In this document: positions 1 through 12,900 of the stretch, one piece after another
How positions within the stretch are numbered: position 1 is the stretch's first letter
How the letters are laid out: each line of letters begins with the position of its first letter
From: Orthonyx spaldingii
Lineage: Eukaryota > Chordata > Aves > Passeriformes > Orthonychidae
Length of the DNA stretch: 64,000 nucleotides
Assembly: GCA_013397795.1 (NCBI GenBank)
Contig: VZTJ01002448.1
Coordinates: 62,001-126,000 of the forward strand
Direction: 5' to 3'
The notes under the pieces: model-generated
Database searches by the model: none
Seen by the model: the letters and a program-made list of their open reading frames with translations, nothing else
Told to the model about the DNA's origin: nothing
Made by a program: the position numbers and the translations under genes

Positions 1-1084
1 AGGGGATGGGGGGTTGCAGATTTTGAAATGCAGATTAATCACAATTGTTATTCTTACAGAAAATTTCCATCTATGCTTGTGCCTAGTTCTCATTTTATGT
101 CACTGTTATTATCACTCCCTTCAGTTAGGGAAGGAGGAGCCCTGGGTTTTGATTCAGACTTCTAATGAGAGAAGAACAGAAAAGAACTGAAAAGAGCAGA
201 AGGTACCCATATGGGTGAGATCAGTACCCAGAGAGACAGTGGTGTAAATTAAATGGCTATATCTAGTCCTCCAAGCAAATTGGGTCTTGGAGGGCTCCCA
301 AGATACTATTGCAAGGAGCAACTGATTTAGAATATAAAACATGGTGTTACAAAGGTAAATAAAACCTAGTGGAAGAGAAGGAGGTGAGCCAAAGGACACA
401 ATCTCTTTTAGAAATAAAGAAATATAGGTCAAAGTGCATTATATAATCTGCATTAATGATATAAAGAGACATGAAGTAAAATAAAGAATAACACAGGCAA
501 AGCAGATTTTTGTTTGACTCACCACCATTTCATTAAGAAGCCTCTGTCAAAGCATTTTTCAGCCCTAAGAGAAAATGTTATAGACTCCTACAGGGAGTGG
601 AAGTGAAAACATCAGATCTGAGGTAGAAGCAAGGCACCTGAATTAATCAATCTGCAATGATGAGTTGCAAATAAGGCAAAAAAAGACAAACATGACACAA
701 CATATCAACAGAATGGTGTGCTGGTCCTCAAAGAGTTCTCCAGTATCTTTAGAACTACAGAGATGTAAGAAAAATGATGCAAGAAAATTTTAACCTGTAA
801 TTTACACAGACACAGAAAACAAGATATCCTGGCAAAAAAAAATCAGCAGGAGAGAGATATATTATAAACTTCAATTTTTTTCTCTATGCTTCACATACAT
901 TTTCCTACCAGGGCCTCATCTGCAAGAGAGATGTTTTCATTTCCATATGTTAAAAATACCTGACTTACAATGGAAATGCTGCAGTTCAAGCAGATGCAGT
1001 ATACTTTTCCTAGACTGGCAGAGGCATCAAAACCTTGAGCTGTTGGAAGAGACAAGCAGAACTTGGCCTGCTAAGCTAAACTAT
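1..1084. other. Intergenic, nothing recognised
   Basis: AT-rich sequence with no coding potential. The longest open stretch (154-432 minus) has no protein-like features. Confidence 0.6.
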
Positions 1085-1325
1085 AAGAATTCTGAGGGTG
1101 GATAAGACTCCTATCTAATAATATGTAGGGTGGGGGAAAAAAGAATAAATGCAGAGACACTGGAACTTTTTTAACTCAGAGGCAGTACTGGCACAAGGAT
1201 AAATGATTATAAAGCAGTCATGAATACATTTAGACCTGAAATGAGAAAAGATTTCTAACCATCACAGGAGTGAAGCAGCTTTATAATGGAAAAAAGTAGT
1301 GTTAAAGACAGAGCTTAAGAGCTAT
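1085..1325 (+). mobile_element. Old CR1-like LINE fragment
   Basis: Similar in order to the copy at 9.6 kb: GATAAGACTCCTATCTAATA, then GCAGTACTGGCACAAGGATA, ACATTTAGACCTGAAATGAG and TTTCTAACCATCACAGGAGT, and a gap-rich GAAGCAGCTTTATAATGGAA. Highly diverged, no frame left. A library search would decide the subfamily. Confidence 0.6.
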
Positions 1326-3936
1326 TGTTTAATGAATGGAATTGAACATGACAATGATAAGAAGAGAATCAAAATATGAATGATTCCTTCTAGTTCACTT
1401 TTTTCTATAAAAATCCCTTTGATTTTTTTCTAGAGTGCTAGATAAAAACTGAATAAACACATTTTCTTTAATTATCACCTGTAAGTTATTTTCTAAATTG
1501 CATTAATAGGAACACTAAAGAACACTAATTATCCACTAATTAAAATGCAAATGTAATGCTAATAGTCACTTTTCATTTGCCACATCTCACAATTGGAATA
1601 TCTGAAACCAACCTAATATAATGAGAGTCTATGGAAGATCCAACAGTTTTATTTGCTTAGTATTTGTTAGATAGTAACACAAGGTTCCAGGAGGAGATAA
1701 ATTAAATTACTTGGTGAAGAAGGGATAGAACTTAATTTCAAGACATGTGCCTTGTAGAGGTCATTGTCCCTGGATAAGTGATAAATGAGAATTAATGTGC
1801 TCCTTTCTTTTCCCCCTCTCCATCTTTCCCTTAATGAATCACAGCATAGGATACCACAATGACCCTTATTGTAACAAAATTGCTCTGGTGGACTGATGTC
1901 CTATATTACCAGGATAAAACCAGGCAGGGATTTTTGTTAGGTACTTTATGCATAACTCTACTAACACAGCTATCAGCTTTAGCATCTACACACACACAAA
2001 ACCAGGTTAACCCATTTCTAGATGCCCTTCTGCTTCCCTTGCCCTGTCACTGGATTCCAAGTATGAAACACCTGTAGGAGGAAAGCACTTCTAGGAGGAA
2101 TCGTCTCTTGATAGGCCTAGGCTGTTTCATGCAATCTTCTCTTCACGTAAGAGGGACCATTGGGCAATACAGAGGCTTCCCTTAGAGAGGAAACATGCAC
2201 ACCTGGGCATAACATGCAAAACTCTGAGAGCCACTGCAAATCAACTCTGCCCTCTAAAACAAATAATTTTTTAACTCTTCTACAATAGTAGAGTCCACCA
2301 AGAACTAATGGAACATTGTTGTTTTCGGACAGAAATTTTATGCTTAAATAACACTGAAATCAAGTCAATGTCTCTGTCTTTAGAAACCCAATTGTCTTAT
2401 CTTGTTCTACACAGTTAAGTAATTGTTTGTGTTATATACCACATTATACAATTATATGGTTATAATTGCAATAGTCAAACTATTTTAAATTATATTGAGA
2501 ACGTATTTATGCTGCTTTATGCAAAAAGCTGGTAACTGTATAAAATGAGGTTTTCAATAAGCTCTTTGAAATCCTAGGAGGCATATTAAAGTGTTAAGAG
2601 TAGAGCCTAAAAAAAAATAACATAACAAGAAAAACAATCACTTCATCCATAATGTTTATACTGCTTTCAAAGTGCTTAGTTTAAGTGCTTCAACAACTTT
2701 TGTTATTACCTTCTCAGTGTAATATAATCTCAATGCTCACTAGACCGTTTTTGTAACATTTCAGTGGAACCACTAATACAACAGTTGTATCTATCATTAC
2801 TAAACAAAACTGCGAGTCTCAAGCAAATGGAAAATTCTGGAATTAAGAAAATTAAGAAAAGTTAATGGAGACTTTCACCCTTTAGAAAGAAGTATGACAA
2901 AGTCATGATCTCCAGGAAACTAAGGGACTCCTACACAAAATGAACAGGGAAATTCAAAACCTGCTCTTACTTACCAAATGTTAAAGGTATGCAGAAAAGA
3001 GAAAGACTTCAAAAGAGAAGCATTGCAAGACCCAGAGAAATTGATTTAAACAAATCAATTCTCCTTTTCAGTGCCTTTTCCTTTTCATTGCTTCCTTCCT
3101 GCAGCAGAAAGTGACTGAAGGAAAGCCTGAAAGCAAGAATTCCTGAAAGATCAATAAGTAGATGATAGAGAAAAGTGTGAGTGAACCTAATAGAGTAGAC
3201 CATATTACATAGTTGATGAACGAAGAAGGGGTTTAAGAAATTGTTGACTCTAATGGGAGGTGGAGAAGTCCTCAGACTCCAAGTTACTAGTAAATTTTCC
3301 CTTGAGGGTAGTGGGGAGGAGGGAAGTCAGAGGCCACTTCAGGCAGATGGCTAGAACAAAGAGTGGGCACTGCTGCAACCACCCTGGGTAGTGCTTTGGG
3401 GCAGAGGTTCCACAAAGATGGTTGCTGTAGCTGAGACACAGACCTAGAATACGTTATACTGGGCCTCAGAGGTTAAGATTGGATCAGGCCACATTAAGCT
3501 CCCTCTTCTGGAGAGCAGGAAGTTCAGTCCTGCACCTTTATGGAAATATTAACCTTTATTCTCACTGCCAGGGCCTTCACTGCTGCTACTACATAAAATA
3601 TGGGGCTAATGGGATGAGCTTGGCTTATCTGATGTGTGGGGAGCACTCAACTGATTTTGTGTTACAGCTTTGCTGCTTGTTTCCTCCTCTTTGGTTAATG
3701 TCTTCTCAAATAGTACCATTGACTGGCCTCTCACTGCCTGAAGCGTTCAGCTTTTTTCTTCACTCAGATGTTTTTCCTTGGGTTTTATCCTCTTGTTCCA
3801 CTGTAGATTCTTAAAAACTAAGCCAGTGTGTTTGGCTTAATTTTTAATTTTCCTCTTCCATCCACTCCTTCTGAGAAATGTTTTGAATGAGCTGCCCCTT
3901 AGCTATCTGATTCCCTTACCATACAAAAGGTCACAC
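1326..3936. other. Intergenic between CR1 copies
   Basis: No gene. An AT-rich block at about 1480-1600 has homeodomain-like TAATTA cores and an ATGCAAAT octamer (see findings). The 3250-3480 stretch is G-rich but not structured in a recognisable way. Confidence 0.55.
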
Positions 3937-4165
3937 ACAGAAGTGGGACATCTGGCCCAACCTCCCTGCTCAAGCAGGGTCATTCTAGAGCACATGGCAC
4001 AGGATTGTGTCCAGATGGTTCTTGAGTATCTCCAGTGACAGAGACTCTACAGTCTCTCTGAGCAATCTGCTCCAGTGCTCAGTCGCTGCACAGGAAGGCC
4101 GCTCTTCCTCATGTTCAGGGGAAACTTTCTGTGCTTCAGTTTCTGCCAGTGCAGGATTTCCACTT
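3937..4165 (-). mobile_element. CR1 fragment, reverse orientation
   Basis: It contains GGCCCAACCTCCCTGCTCAA, ATCTCCAGTGACAGAGACTC, GCTCCAGTGCTCAGTCGCTG and CTTCCTCATGTTCAGGGGAA, all antisense landmarks of CR1 ORF2 and its 3' UTR. The terminal octamer is missing or too diverged to see. Short apparent reading frames across it on both strands are not genes. Confidence 0.88.
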
Positions 4166-7100
4166 CAATTTGTATACAACAGATTTTGTGCATTTCTCTG
4201 ATAGAGTGGGTAAAAATCAAGCAACTACTTTGAAGCTGATTTGGTAAACAGTCAAAAGAGCTTTCCAGGACATCCACACATGCACTTTTGTATGATGATA
4301 GTTGAAATAACTTACTCTCTCTTGTTAAACCTTTTATACTGTGCAAGACCAATAACAGAGGACCCTTTTGTACTGAGGAGACAATGTAATTCAAGTTAAA
4401 CCTGAACCACAACCATGATAGAAACCTGTTGTCCTGAAGTAACACTTTCCAGAAATACAACTGAAAACTGCATACTGCAAAAGAATAAAGACATAAAATT
4501 AGATACCAATTTATTGGTTTTTGCTAAGCCACTTTACTGAAGGAAAGGAACAATTCACACAAATGAAACCTTGGCAGTTCTCCTTGGGCCAATAAATTTC
4601 TTGATGAGACAAAATACAAATGAAGAGATACATCAGAATTTTCTGAAAGTAGACATGATATTTTCATTTGGGCATTCTTCTAAATGAAATCTATTAATAA
4701 CATCACACTGATATTTTAAAAATAAGCCTTGCCTTTAGGAAAGAACCACAACCTAAAAGTTGCTCCACAACTCTTCAAGCATTAAAACCACACCGAGTTC
4801 CTAATGAGCAGCTTCTTAGGAAATGAAGCCCATTCTGTGCTAATTCCAAAATGTTCTTCTGTCTACCAGTGCATTCTTCTATACTTTGCTTCTGTGTCTG
4901 TGCTCCAATTCTCTAAAGTATTGCCCTCAAACTCCCCATCCTCACAACACATTTATCATCACACAAGAGTACTAGCTTGAAAAACAGAAAATGTTTCACA
5001 AGGCAAAAACTGTTTTTAAACAAGGGTTAAAACCAGTAGACTACAATTAAATAAAATATATCACTAATAAGTCAAATCAGAACCAAAGTCAAAAAACCTC
5101 CCAGAAAGATGAATGAATAGGCTTTGAAATATATATTTTTATAGGTCAATAATTATTTAGATGCGTTTATTCTTAATCTATGCCCTTTTATGGGGGTATC
5201 TCTTCTACAATCCCTTTTGCATCTGCAGGAAAAAATCTTCTACAATACCTTCCCCTCTGCAAGAGGCATGGACTTGTTGCATATTTAGAAAGTATTGTCT
5301 TTCTACATAGGAAAACAGATTCTCAATCTAAATAATAATAAAGCAGGATAAAGATATGGCCACATTCTCTGTGACTCTTCCAGCAAAGCATCCAGTTGAA
5401 ATTCCATCTCCCAGACTGATGAGTAGCTAACTGTAAGTAAAATTTTGGGCATATCACTCTCAGTCTAGCCTGATGCAAGGCATATTTATACCTCTTATCA
5501 AATGAGGCAGAGACCATGAGCTAGTCAGGATTTCTGTCTTCTGTCTAACAAACATAGCCATTTAGCGTTAGACAAAGACCAAAGAGGAAGGAGCAGAAGC
5601 CTAGCCTGTTCCCAGTTTGAACATTCTAATGGTTAGGCTGTGGATTAGACTGGCTTTTAATTGTATCTTGATTCTTAAAATTTTTAAGCTTGGTAAGAGC
5701 AACACCATCCCAGCATGGGTTTCAACATGCAGGAAGATAATTCCCCTACCCCAGTACTCTGCAGCCTCTGCCCACAGAACTCACATGGCGGTAGGTGCAA
5801 ATTCTCTACATCTGTGCTGCTTGCCACTTAGGCCAAGCTGCTGGGTATAATCAGGATTTAGACAGAGTACAAGTATTTCAGATTCCTAGGGCAAAAGGGA
5901 TAACTTCTACATCCATAGAATATAACACTATTTATTCTTTACACCAGCTATGACATTTTAGGACTTATTCTGATGTAGTGGAAATACCTACTTGAAAAAA
6001 ACCCACAATATTCGTTCTATATTTTGAATAGTGACTAAATGTTCCTAGAGAAACACTGTGGACATATAGGGTGGATTCAATCCAGTTCGCTCTGAAAGTC
6101 TAGGCGTGGTGCATGAGAAATGGAGAAATAAGAAAATGGACAGAGAAGGGAAGAAGGAGGAAAGAAAGAGAATAAACTACAATTGGAAAGACCATCTTGA
6201 GAGATATTAAGAAAAATATCTCCCACATGTGAAAAAGAGTGATATTACTGTAGAGGAAACCAGCACAGAGCAAAGAGAATCATCTCTGCAGAACATCTCT
6301 GCATCAATGAGAAATTGGACCAGCAGAAAACCTTGGTAATGAAAGCAAGGAGGAGGGAGTGTTCCTGAAAAAAGGTTCACCTGCTCCTCCCTCAAGTCCA
6401 AATGATACTTACTAATAATTTTAATGCAGAGAAATGCTTTCAAACAAAAAGTATTGTAGATGGAGCTTTATTTAACTGAGAATAATTTTGATGTTGACAA
6501 CATGATCTTTATGGGGAAGCCACGGCACAACTCTAATATTCAAAGTGCTCTTCCACCTTGATGCAGTGACAGGATGTCCTTGTGCATGCCAGTTGTATTC
6601 CCACACCTGATAGCTTAGAATTATAGAACTGCAGGAAGACAGTGATTTTTGTCATCCAGTGAAGGCTTGATATTGAACTTCTCACTAAAAATAATGCAAT
6701 GAAATGGTGACAAGTGAGAGGATTCAAACTCAGCACCTCCTCATAAGAATTTCAGTAGAATCTCTTTGGTCACAGCAGTGTGATTTATGACTTTTAGTTT
6801 TCCATCTTTACCTTCCTTTCATTCCTGTATCTTGCTTTTAATTATGATTATATGTATCTTAAAAGATTAAATAGGAGAAGGGAGTACAGTGACTGTATTG
6901 TTTGTCCCCTCATCCCTGTTTCTTTGCATGTTTGCAGATGCCTGGATCCTTGTCTTTCAAAAGTGCTACACAACACAGAGCTCTGCAAACATTTCCTGAT
7001 TTATACTATAAGACATTAATTATAGTATTTATTTGAATTAAACCATTTGTATGCACAAAAGGTACTTTCAAACCAATTTTGTTCACAAAATCGCTCCTAC

Positions 7101-8354
7101 TATTTATTACTACATGAATATTAATTGTTTTAATTAAATTGCAGTAATTTCAATGTTACAAGCCATAAGGAATAGTACACAATGCATTCATCAGAAAATT
7201 TGTGAGGGAGTTGGAGGGAAGCATCAAAACTTTGTTATAGCCAGTGGGAAAGACACTTACTCAGTATGTTAAAGTCTATGTGTATTCACATCAGATATGT
7301 GAACATCTCATGTCTTCAACAGACCACATAAGTTTAGGTTCAACTTGACAAATATACACTCAGGATTGTATACTATTGTATTAATATTTTAAGGATTTAA
7401 AAGAAATAAATCAGGATTCCCAAACAGGCAGTGTTAAGGAGCATTGAGACCCAGAACAGTGGAAAAAATGTTCCCATTCTAAGCAGGCCACAGCTTTCTG
7501 ATGACAAAATGCCTGAAGCAGGACAAGCAGGCAGCTCCTGACTGGGCTCAAAGCTCCCTGAAATTCCTTGGGAACAGTATTTTAAGCCTTGACATTTCAA
7601 ACAGATGAATGTTTCCCTCCTCAACCCATCCTTTTCTCCTTTTCCCCAGTGCTCTCATATCTTCTTTTTAAATACTCATTACTTGGATGCTGTGGTCACA
7701 CAGAATTGATTTCAAAGCTTTGCTTCCACGCACAGAACTGAGCAGCCACAGGATCAGGGCTTTGAAGGAACAGAAGAGACAAGCAGCTGAGTTCACACAG
7801 CTTGAAACACTGAGCTGCAAAAAAGGACAAGCGAAGGGGAAACTCGAGTCTGACGTCAGATCCAGCGTTACAGACACTCGTTAAACATTATATGACACTC
7901 CTGCTTTTCTTCAGGGAGTAAGATACAGAATCTGGGGTCTTGGTCCAGTCCTTGGTCCAGTTGCGCTTAAAGTTTGCACAAAGCTTCTCTTCAGATGGGG
8001 GGAATGACCAGGCATCCCCTGTCAGCAGTAGGGTACTTAGCCAGACACAGGTATCTTAAGCTTTGCTGCAATGTACCCATGTGGGACTTTTTCTCAACAG
8101 GTTTCAGAATTGAGTTCCTGATAGACCACTTGTTTCTTAACCAATGTTCTGTTCACTGAAATCATTCTACTAAGTGAAATCACCCAGTTCCATTCATTCC
8201 AACATCAATTCGGCATTCAGGCATTTCAGTATTTTAAGATGCTATTCAACAACAAGCTCCTCAGCAATCATGAACACACACACTCTGTAGTTCTTATAAT
8301 AACTCCTTGTTCAGAAGTGAAGCAATTTTAATCAATCTTTTCATCTGATTATCA
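4166..8354. other. Intergenic, no gene recognised
   Basis: Only short spurious reading frames. It contains a purine tract at 6113-6177 and an AT-rich block at about 7005-7200 that may be a conserved element (see findings). Confidence 0.55.
6113..6177. repeat. Purine-rich tract
   Basis: Nearly uninterrupted A/G on the plus strand (GAGAAATGGAG...AAAGAAAGAGAATAAAC). Low complexity; no function evident. Confidence 0.6.
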
Positions 8355-8615
8355 GGGCTACCAGGATGGTTGGGGACTGGACCACTTGGCCTGTGAGGAG
8401 CAGCTGAAGGAAGGGGGCATGTTTAGCCTAGAGAAAAGACAGCTTCGGGTGGACCTGATTTCTTCCCCCTGTTACCTACGAGGTGGTTACCAGGAAGACA
8501 GAAACAAATCCTTTACTGTGGTGCATGATGAAAGAATGACAATAGTGGTCATAAAATGGGAGTTTCTGACTTGAAATACAGAAAAACAAAAATTTCAATA
8601 AGGAAAACTAAGCAC
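8355..8615 (+). mobile_element. CR1 ORF2 fragment, forward orientation
   Basis: It has GGATGGTTGGGGACTGGACC, then AGGAGCAGCTGAAGGAAGGG, a block like GGCATGTTTAGCCTAGAGAA, and a GACCTGATT segment: the usual order of CR1 ORF2. The later GTGGTGCATGATGAAAGAAT part matches the same family. A short open frame (8386-8574) is ORF2 debris. Both ends are eroded. Confidence 0.85.
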
Positions 8616-9644
8616 GAGAATAAGAGGCCCAGGGCTGTGGAAAAAGCCAGCTCTGAATTCCGTGCTGACCCCGCTTCACCCGGGAAGTTTGTCTAGGAGA
8701 CCTCCAGCATAATTTTCAGCCCAAATGAGTTTGTGGCTCTGTGTGGATCTTATGACTAGAGCTACGCCAAGGGAGCAAAGCCTCAGGATGTGTGCACTAA
8801 TGCAAACCTCAGTCTAGCTCTGAAAAAGCCCTGGAGTCTCAAGCATGAATTTATAACTTTTCACAGCACTGTGAAATGAGTAAGATAAACTCAAGCCGTG
8901 TCTGTTCTGTATTCTCTACGTGCTATTCTAGATAAGAACTTAAAAAGATAAAGCCCGATCTCTCCTCCAGTCAGTAACCATCCTATAGCAATATTTATTA
9001 TTTCAGTTTTACTGAGTCCTTGCTAAGACTTAGTTTTGCAAACATAGGTATAGCCTTCTAATTCTGACTTACCTCTATGAAATACAAAGTCAGTATTTCC
9101 TAAAATATACAGTTCTTTGAGATGCCATGATTCTGTGCATTTGTGATCCAGTTTGAACAGAGTCACAAATGAATTTTATTCATATTTAGAATAACCCATG
9201 GTTCATAAATATTTAAAGGTTTATCTTCAGACAACCATGTCAAAATAGTCCTCCAGTGAACCTAACTTTCATCTTAAGGTTTATACTATGCCTTATTGGG
9301 ATTTCAAGGCAACTGAACATTTCATATTATTAACATCTCATGTGGTGCATGCATAGACTGTATAAGGATTTTCTCATTAGTACCTATTGATTAAAATAGG
9401 GCAACAACTTCTGTTCACATTTATTAGGAATGTTGTTATTGGTATGATTTATTTGTTTTTATTTCTACACATAATGACACTTCAATGTATGAAACCAAAT
9501 CCTAAGAGGTGATAAAGATATAACCACATAAGGCGTCAATCCCACTTTGTGATGTATAGAACAAAAACATATTTGGGAACAGAGTGGATCTGGAGATTTT
9601 ATATAAATTCTGCCACGTGGACCCAGTGTGGCACTGGTTATCCT

Positions 9645-9960
9645 GTGAAGTGCAGTGGTCTGCCCTGCCTGTTGTTCAGGATAGCTGAATTCAAAAGGGA
9701 AGAAATGCAGAAAAGAACCACCAGGGCAAACAAGGAGCTCAGCTCTCAACATGAAGGTTGAGAGAAGATATTTTGCTCTCTAAATACATTAGAGGCTGAT
9801 AGCAGGAGGAGAGAAGGCCTATTAAATCTAAGAAACAACACTAATACAAGAACAAATGGTTATGTGGTATGACTCAGTTTAGGCTGGAAGTTAGGAATAT
9901 TTACAGGAATGGCCTTTCAGCATGAGTAATCAAGAGGCAAACAACTTGCGTAGCATTAAG
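9645..9960 (+). mobile_element. Old CR1-like LINE fragment
   Basis: Landmarks include GAAATGCAGAAAAGAACCAC, GAGGCTGATAGCAGGAGGAG, ACTAATACAAGAACAAATGG and TTTAGGCTGGAAGTTAGGAA. The order fits the C-terminal ORF2 region of an older CR1-type subfamily rather than the commoner one at 52.6 kb. Subfamily assignment is from memory and not secure. Confidence 0.65.
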
Positions 9961-12900
9961 ATAAAGCTTCATTAACTGTATGACACAATTTCTTATGATG
10001 GCATGTATCCAGGAATTCCCTTCAGTCTTATGAAATGTGTTAACAAGGTACATCTACTCAGACGAGGTTCCTCCTCCATGATTGCTATCTAAGGATAAAT
10101 TTAGGATGGGGAGACATTCTCTTCCATGTGACTAAGCAGAGCAATCTTGCATCTTAGATCAGGAGAGACATTACATAATCTGTTCATGCCTCCTTTCCTC
10201 AAAATGGAATGTCTTTTTACTTTAAAATCCTGGCTCCCCAGAAGATTATAGAAATTTTGTAACTGATCACAGTAAAAGACAACATATTGCAGTCCACATA
10301 TCATACGGCTAATGCTATGGCTACTCAACATTAAATAAAAGCAAACACTGGGACAGTCAAGCTGCTGAAATCACAGGGTAACTGTTAGAGAACAGTTGCT
10401 CCTTGTTACTCCTTGTTATTTCTTGCTTACCAATCTTCGGAGGATAAAAAAAACTCCAAATCAACACCAATATCTATGTGGCAATCAGCAGTGCTTGGAG
10501 TAAAGGGTATTTTACTAAAGGGAACATTGCCTAGGTACCTATAACTCTAAGATAATACACATTAAATAAATTTTTAAAAATACTCCTGACACAAAATAAT
10601 ATGCCACTTAAAAGAAGAATTGAATTTGCTATTACAAAATAAATATGTGGCCAAACCCCCAGACTTCTCATAAAAGCAGACTATAAACTAGCATGAAATC
10701 AGATTAATAAAAACTTCCCAGTGAAATGAAAGACAAACAAATCCTTTAAGAAAAGAACATCACACATACAAATGAGGCTTAAAGACCATGAAAAGCAGGA
10801 CAACTTTTTAAAAAAAATAGATATATGTATATATTTTATATATACAGCTCGTGCAGTAGCCAGCAAGAGTATATTGTATCTATTATGGTTGCAGCTGCAG
10901 TATAAAACCCCTTTGCACTCTCAAAACAATCTTTTCAAATTATGGATTTGCAACCCTAAGATTTCCTGTTGCCATGACAGCATGAAACTGTTGTTGCCCA
11001 TCATTATGGATCATGTGTTTTAGAAATTTGATTATATTGCTGTAGTATTTATGTTGCTTGGAAAACACCCTGCTGCTTTTCAATGTATTTCATTTTTAGG
11101 GAGATGGGGCTTATTAATTCTATCAAAAGGCACTCTTTTAAAGGGTGATATATCAGAAATATAGTGTGTTCTGCTCCAAACAAAGTAAGTTTTCTCTGAG
11201 CACAAATATTTTACTGGATATTTAAACAACATAAACCCTAGTGCTAAGAAATTCTGTAAATCTACACCAGATACAAGACCCTCTTAATCTGGTAGGATGG
11301 TTCTGTGAATAATGGAAATGTACATTTTAAGCTCATATAACTCTTTCTAGTCCTGCATTCTATAGGACTAATTACTAAGAGTACCACATTTGTTATATAA
11401 CACTTATTTAAGGTTGCAGATATGCTTGTAAAAGGGTAGGCTTATAGTTGTATCAGAATGTCCCCTGCTGTGAAGGTTTTTGGTTTAGTTTATTTTGGTG
11501 GGGATTTTTTTTCTTCCTATCTTTTATGTATGGCAAAGGGCAAGGAGCTGGAAGCCTTATTGAATTCCTTGCTGACTGCAAAGATTCAGTCCTCTAAGCC
11601 CCAGGTACAGTAAATTAGATGTGACAAACCTCTGGCAAGTGGATAGACAGACAGAACCTCTTCTGCTTACATTATTGGAGCAACTTTACACTTCTGACTG
11701 AACTCTTAAAATATATTTATATAAAATAGAAGCACAGGGGCTTTATTCTTGGATAATCAAGCAAATACCACTAGCAGCACTCGCACCCAGGCTGAAGCAC
11801 AGGAAAGGTCCCTGCAAGGTTTCCAAGGGCAGGCAGCCACTGAAACACTACTGGGAGAAAACAAGCCACATAGCTCTGACATGGGCAAGTCTGCTCTCCT
11901 GTTATCTCCTACAAAAAAATAATACTTTTTCTTTGTTTTTCTTCGTCCCATACAGCACATCAAATGATACCACCACTTTGAGAGGCACCACAACAATATG
12001 ATCTATATCTCATAAAACCGATTTTTGTGATTCGCCATTTGTTAAACAGGAAAATGAATATGAAATTCTCCATTATTCTCCAGTGGGGTAATTAACTTGG
12101 GCAAACACATCATGATCTAGTGACACAGCATCAGCTAACAGGATTAATTGGCTGATTTTATCCCCTTTGGTTTTACTTCAAATTTCTACGTGTGATGATT
12201 GTAAATAGCTCAGTGGTGTTTTAGGTAGCGAGAAGAGGATGTATCTGTGTATACATAAAACTCAATCTCTATCATACAAGGGATGCACAAGCTCTTTTTC
12301 AAGCAAGAAAAATGTTTTGGTACTGAAGAGGAGTACTGGAGAAGAAAACACAAGAAACATTTCTTTTACTTTTTTTTTTTTCTATCATTAAACATGGCAT
12401 ATAACTGAAAAAGTACTAAATCTGATAATGGGTTTGGAAAAACCAAGAAATTATCTCTAAATTCAAGGTGACTTGCTGAATTAACATGAAGAAGTGAACA
12501 GTATATCCATATATTATATAGCACCCAACTGCATCTGTAAAAGATGATAAAATGTATTTATGATGTGTGAAAAGCAAAGTTAAGCCTCCCAGTAAATGCA
12601 CAGCTGAAGGTACACCAGTAAATCCAAGTATTCAGGAAAATGCAGAAAATCAGTTGTTTACATTAATAAAATTGTTATAATGCTTCCTTGTACTGTTTTG
12701 ACCTGTAACAATTATCACTATTCCCAACAATTCCCAAGCCTGTCTTGGATGCTGTATGCTCCACAGAACACTCCCACAGGCAGCAGGCTCACAGACAATT
12801 TCCCAAATCTGGGCACAGTGCGTGCTGTGCCTCCCAGACCACAAATGTTCCTGGACACATATAATTCACCTGTATATGGAGTCTACAGCATCTGAGATAT

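Noticed and set aside
4047..4460. 137-codon minus-strand frame
   Set aside because: Its right-hand part is antisense CR1 and the rest is unique sequence without protein-like features.
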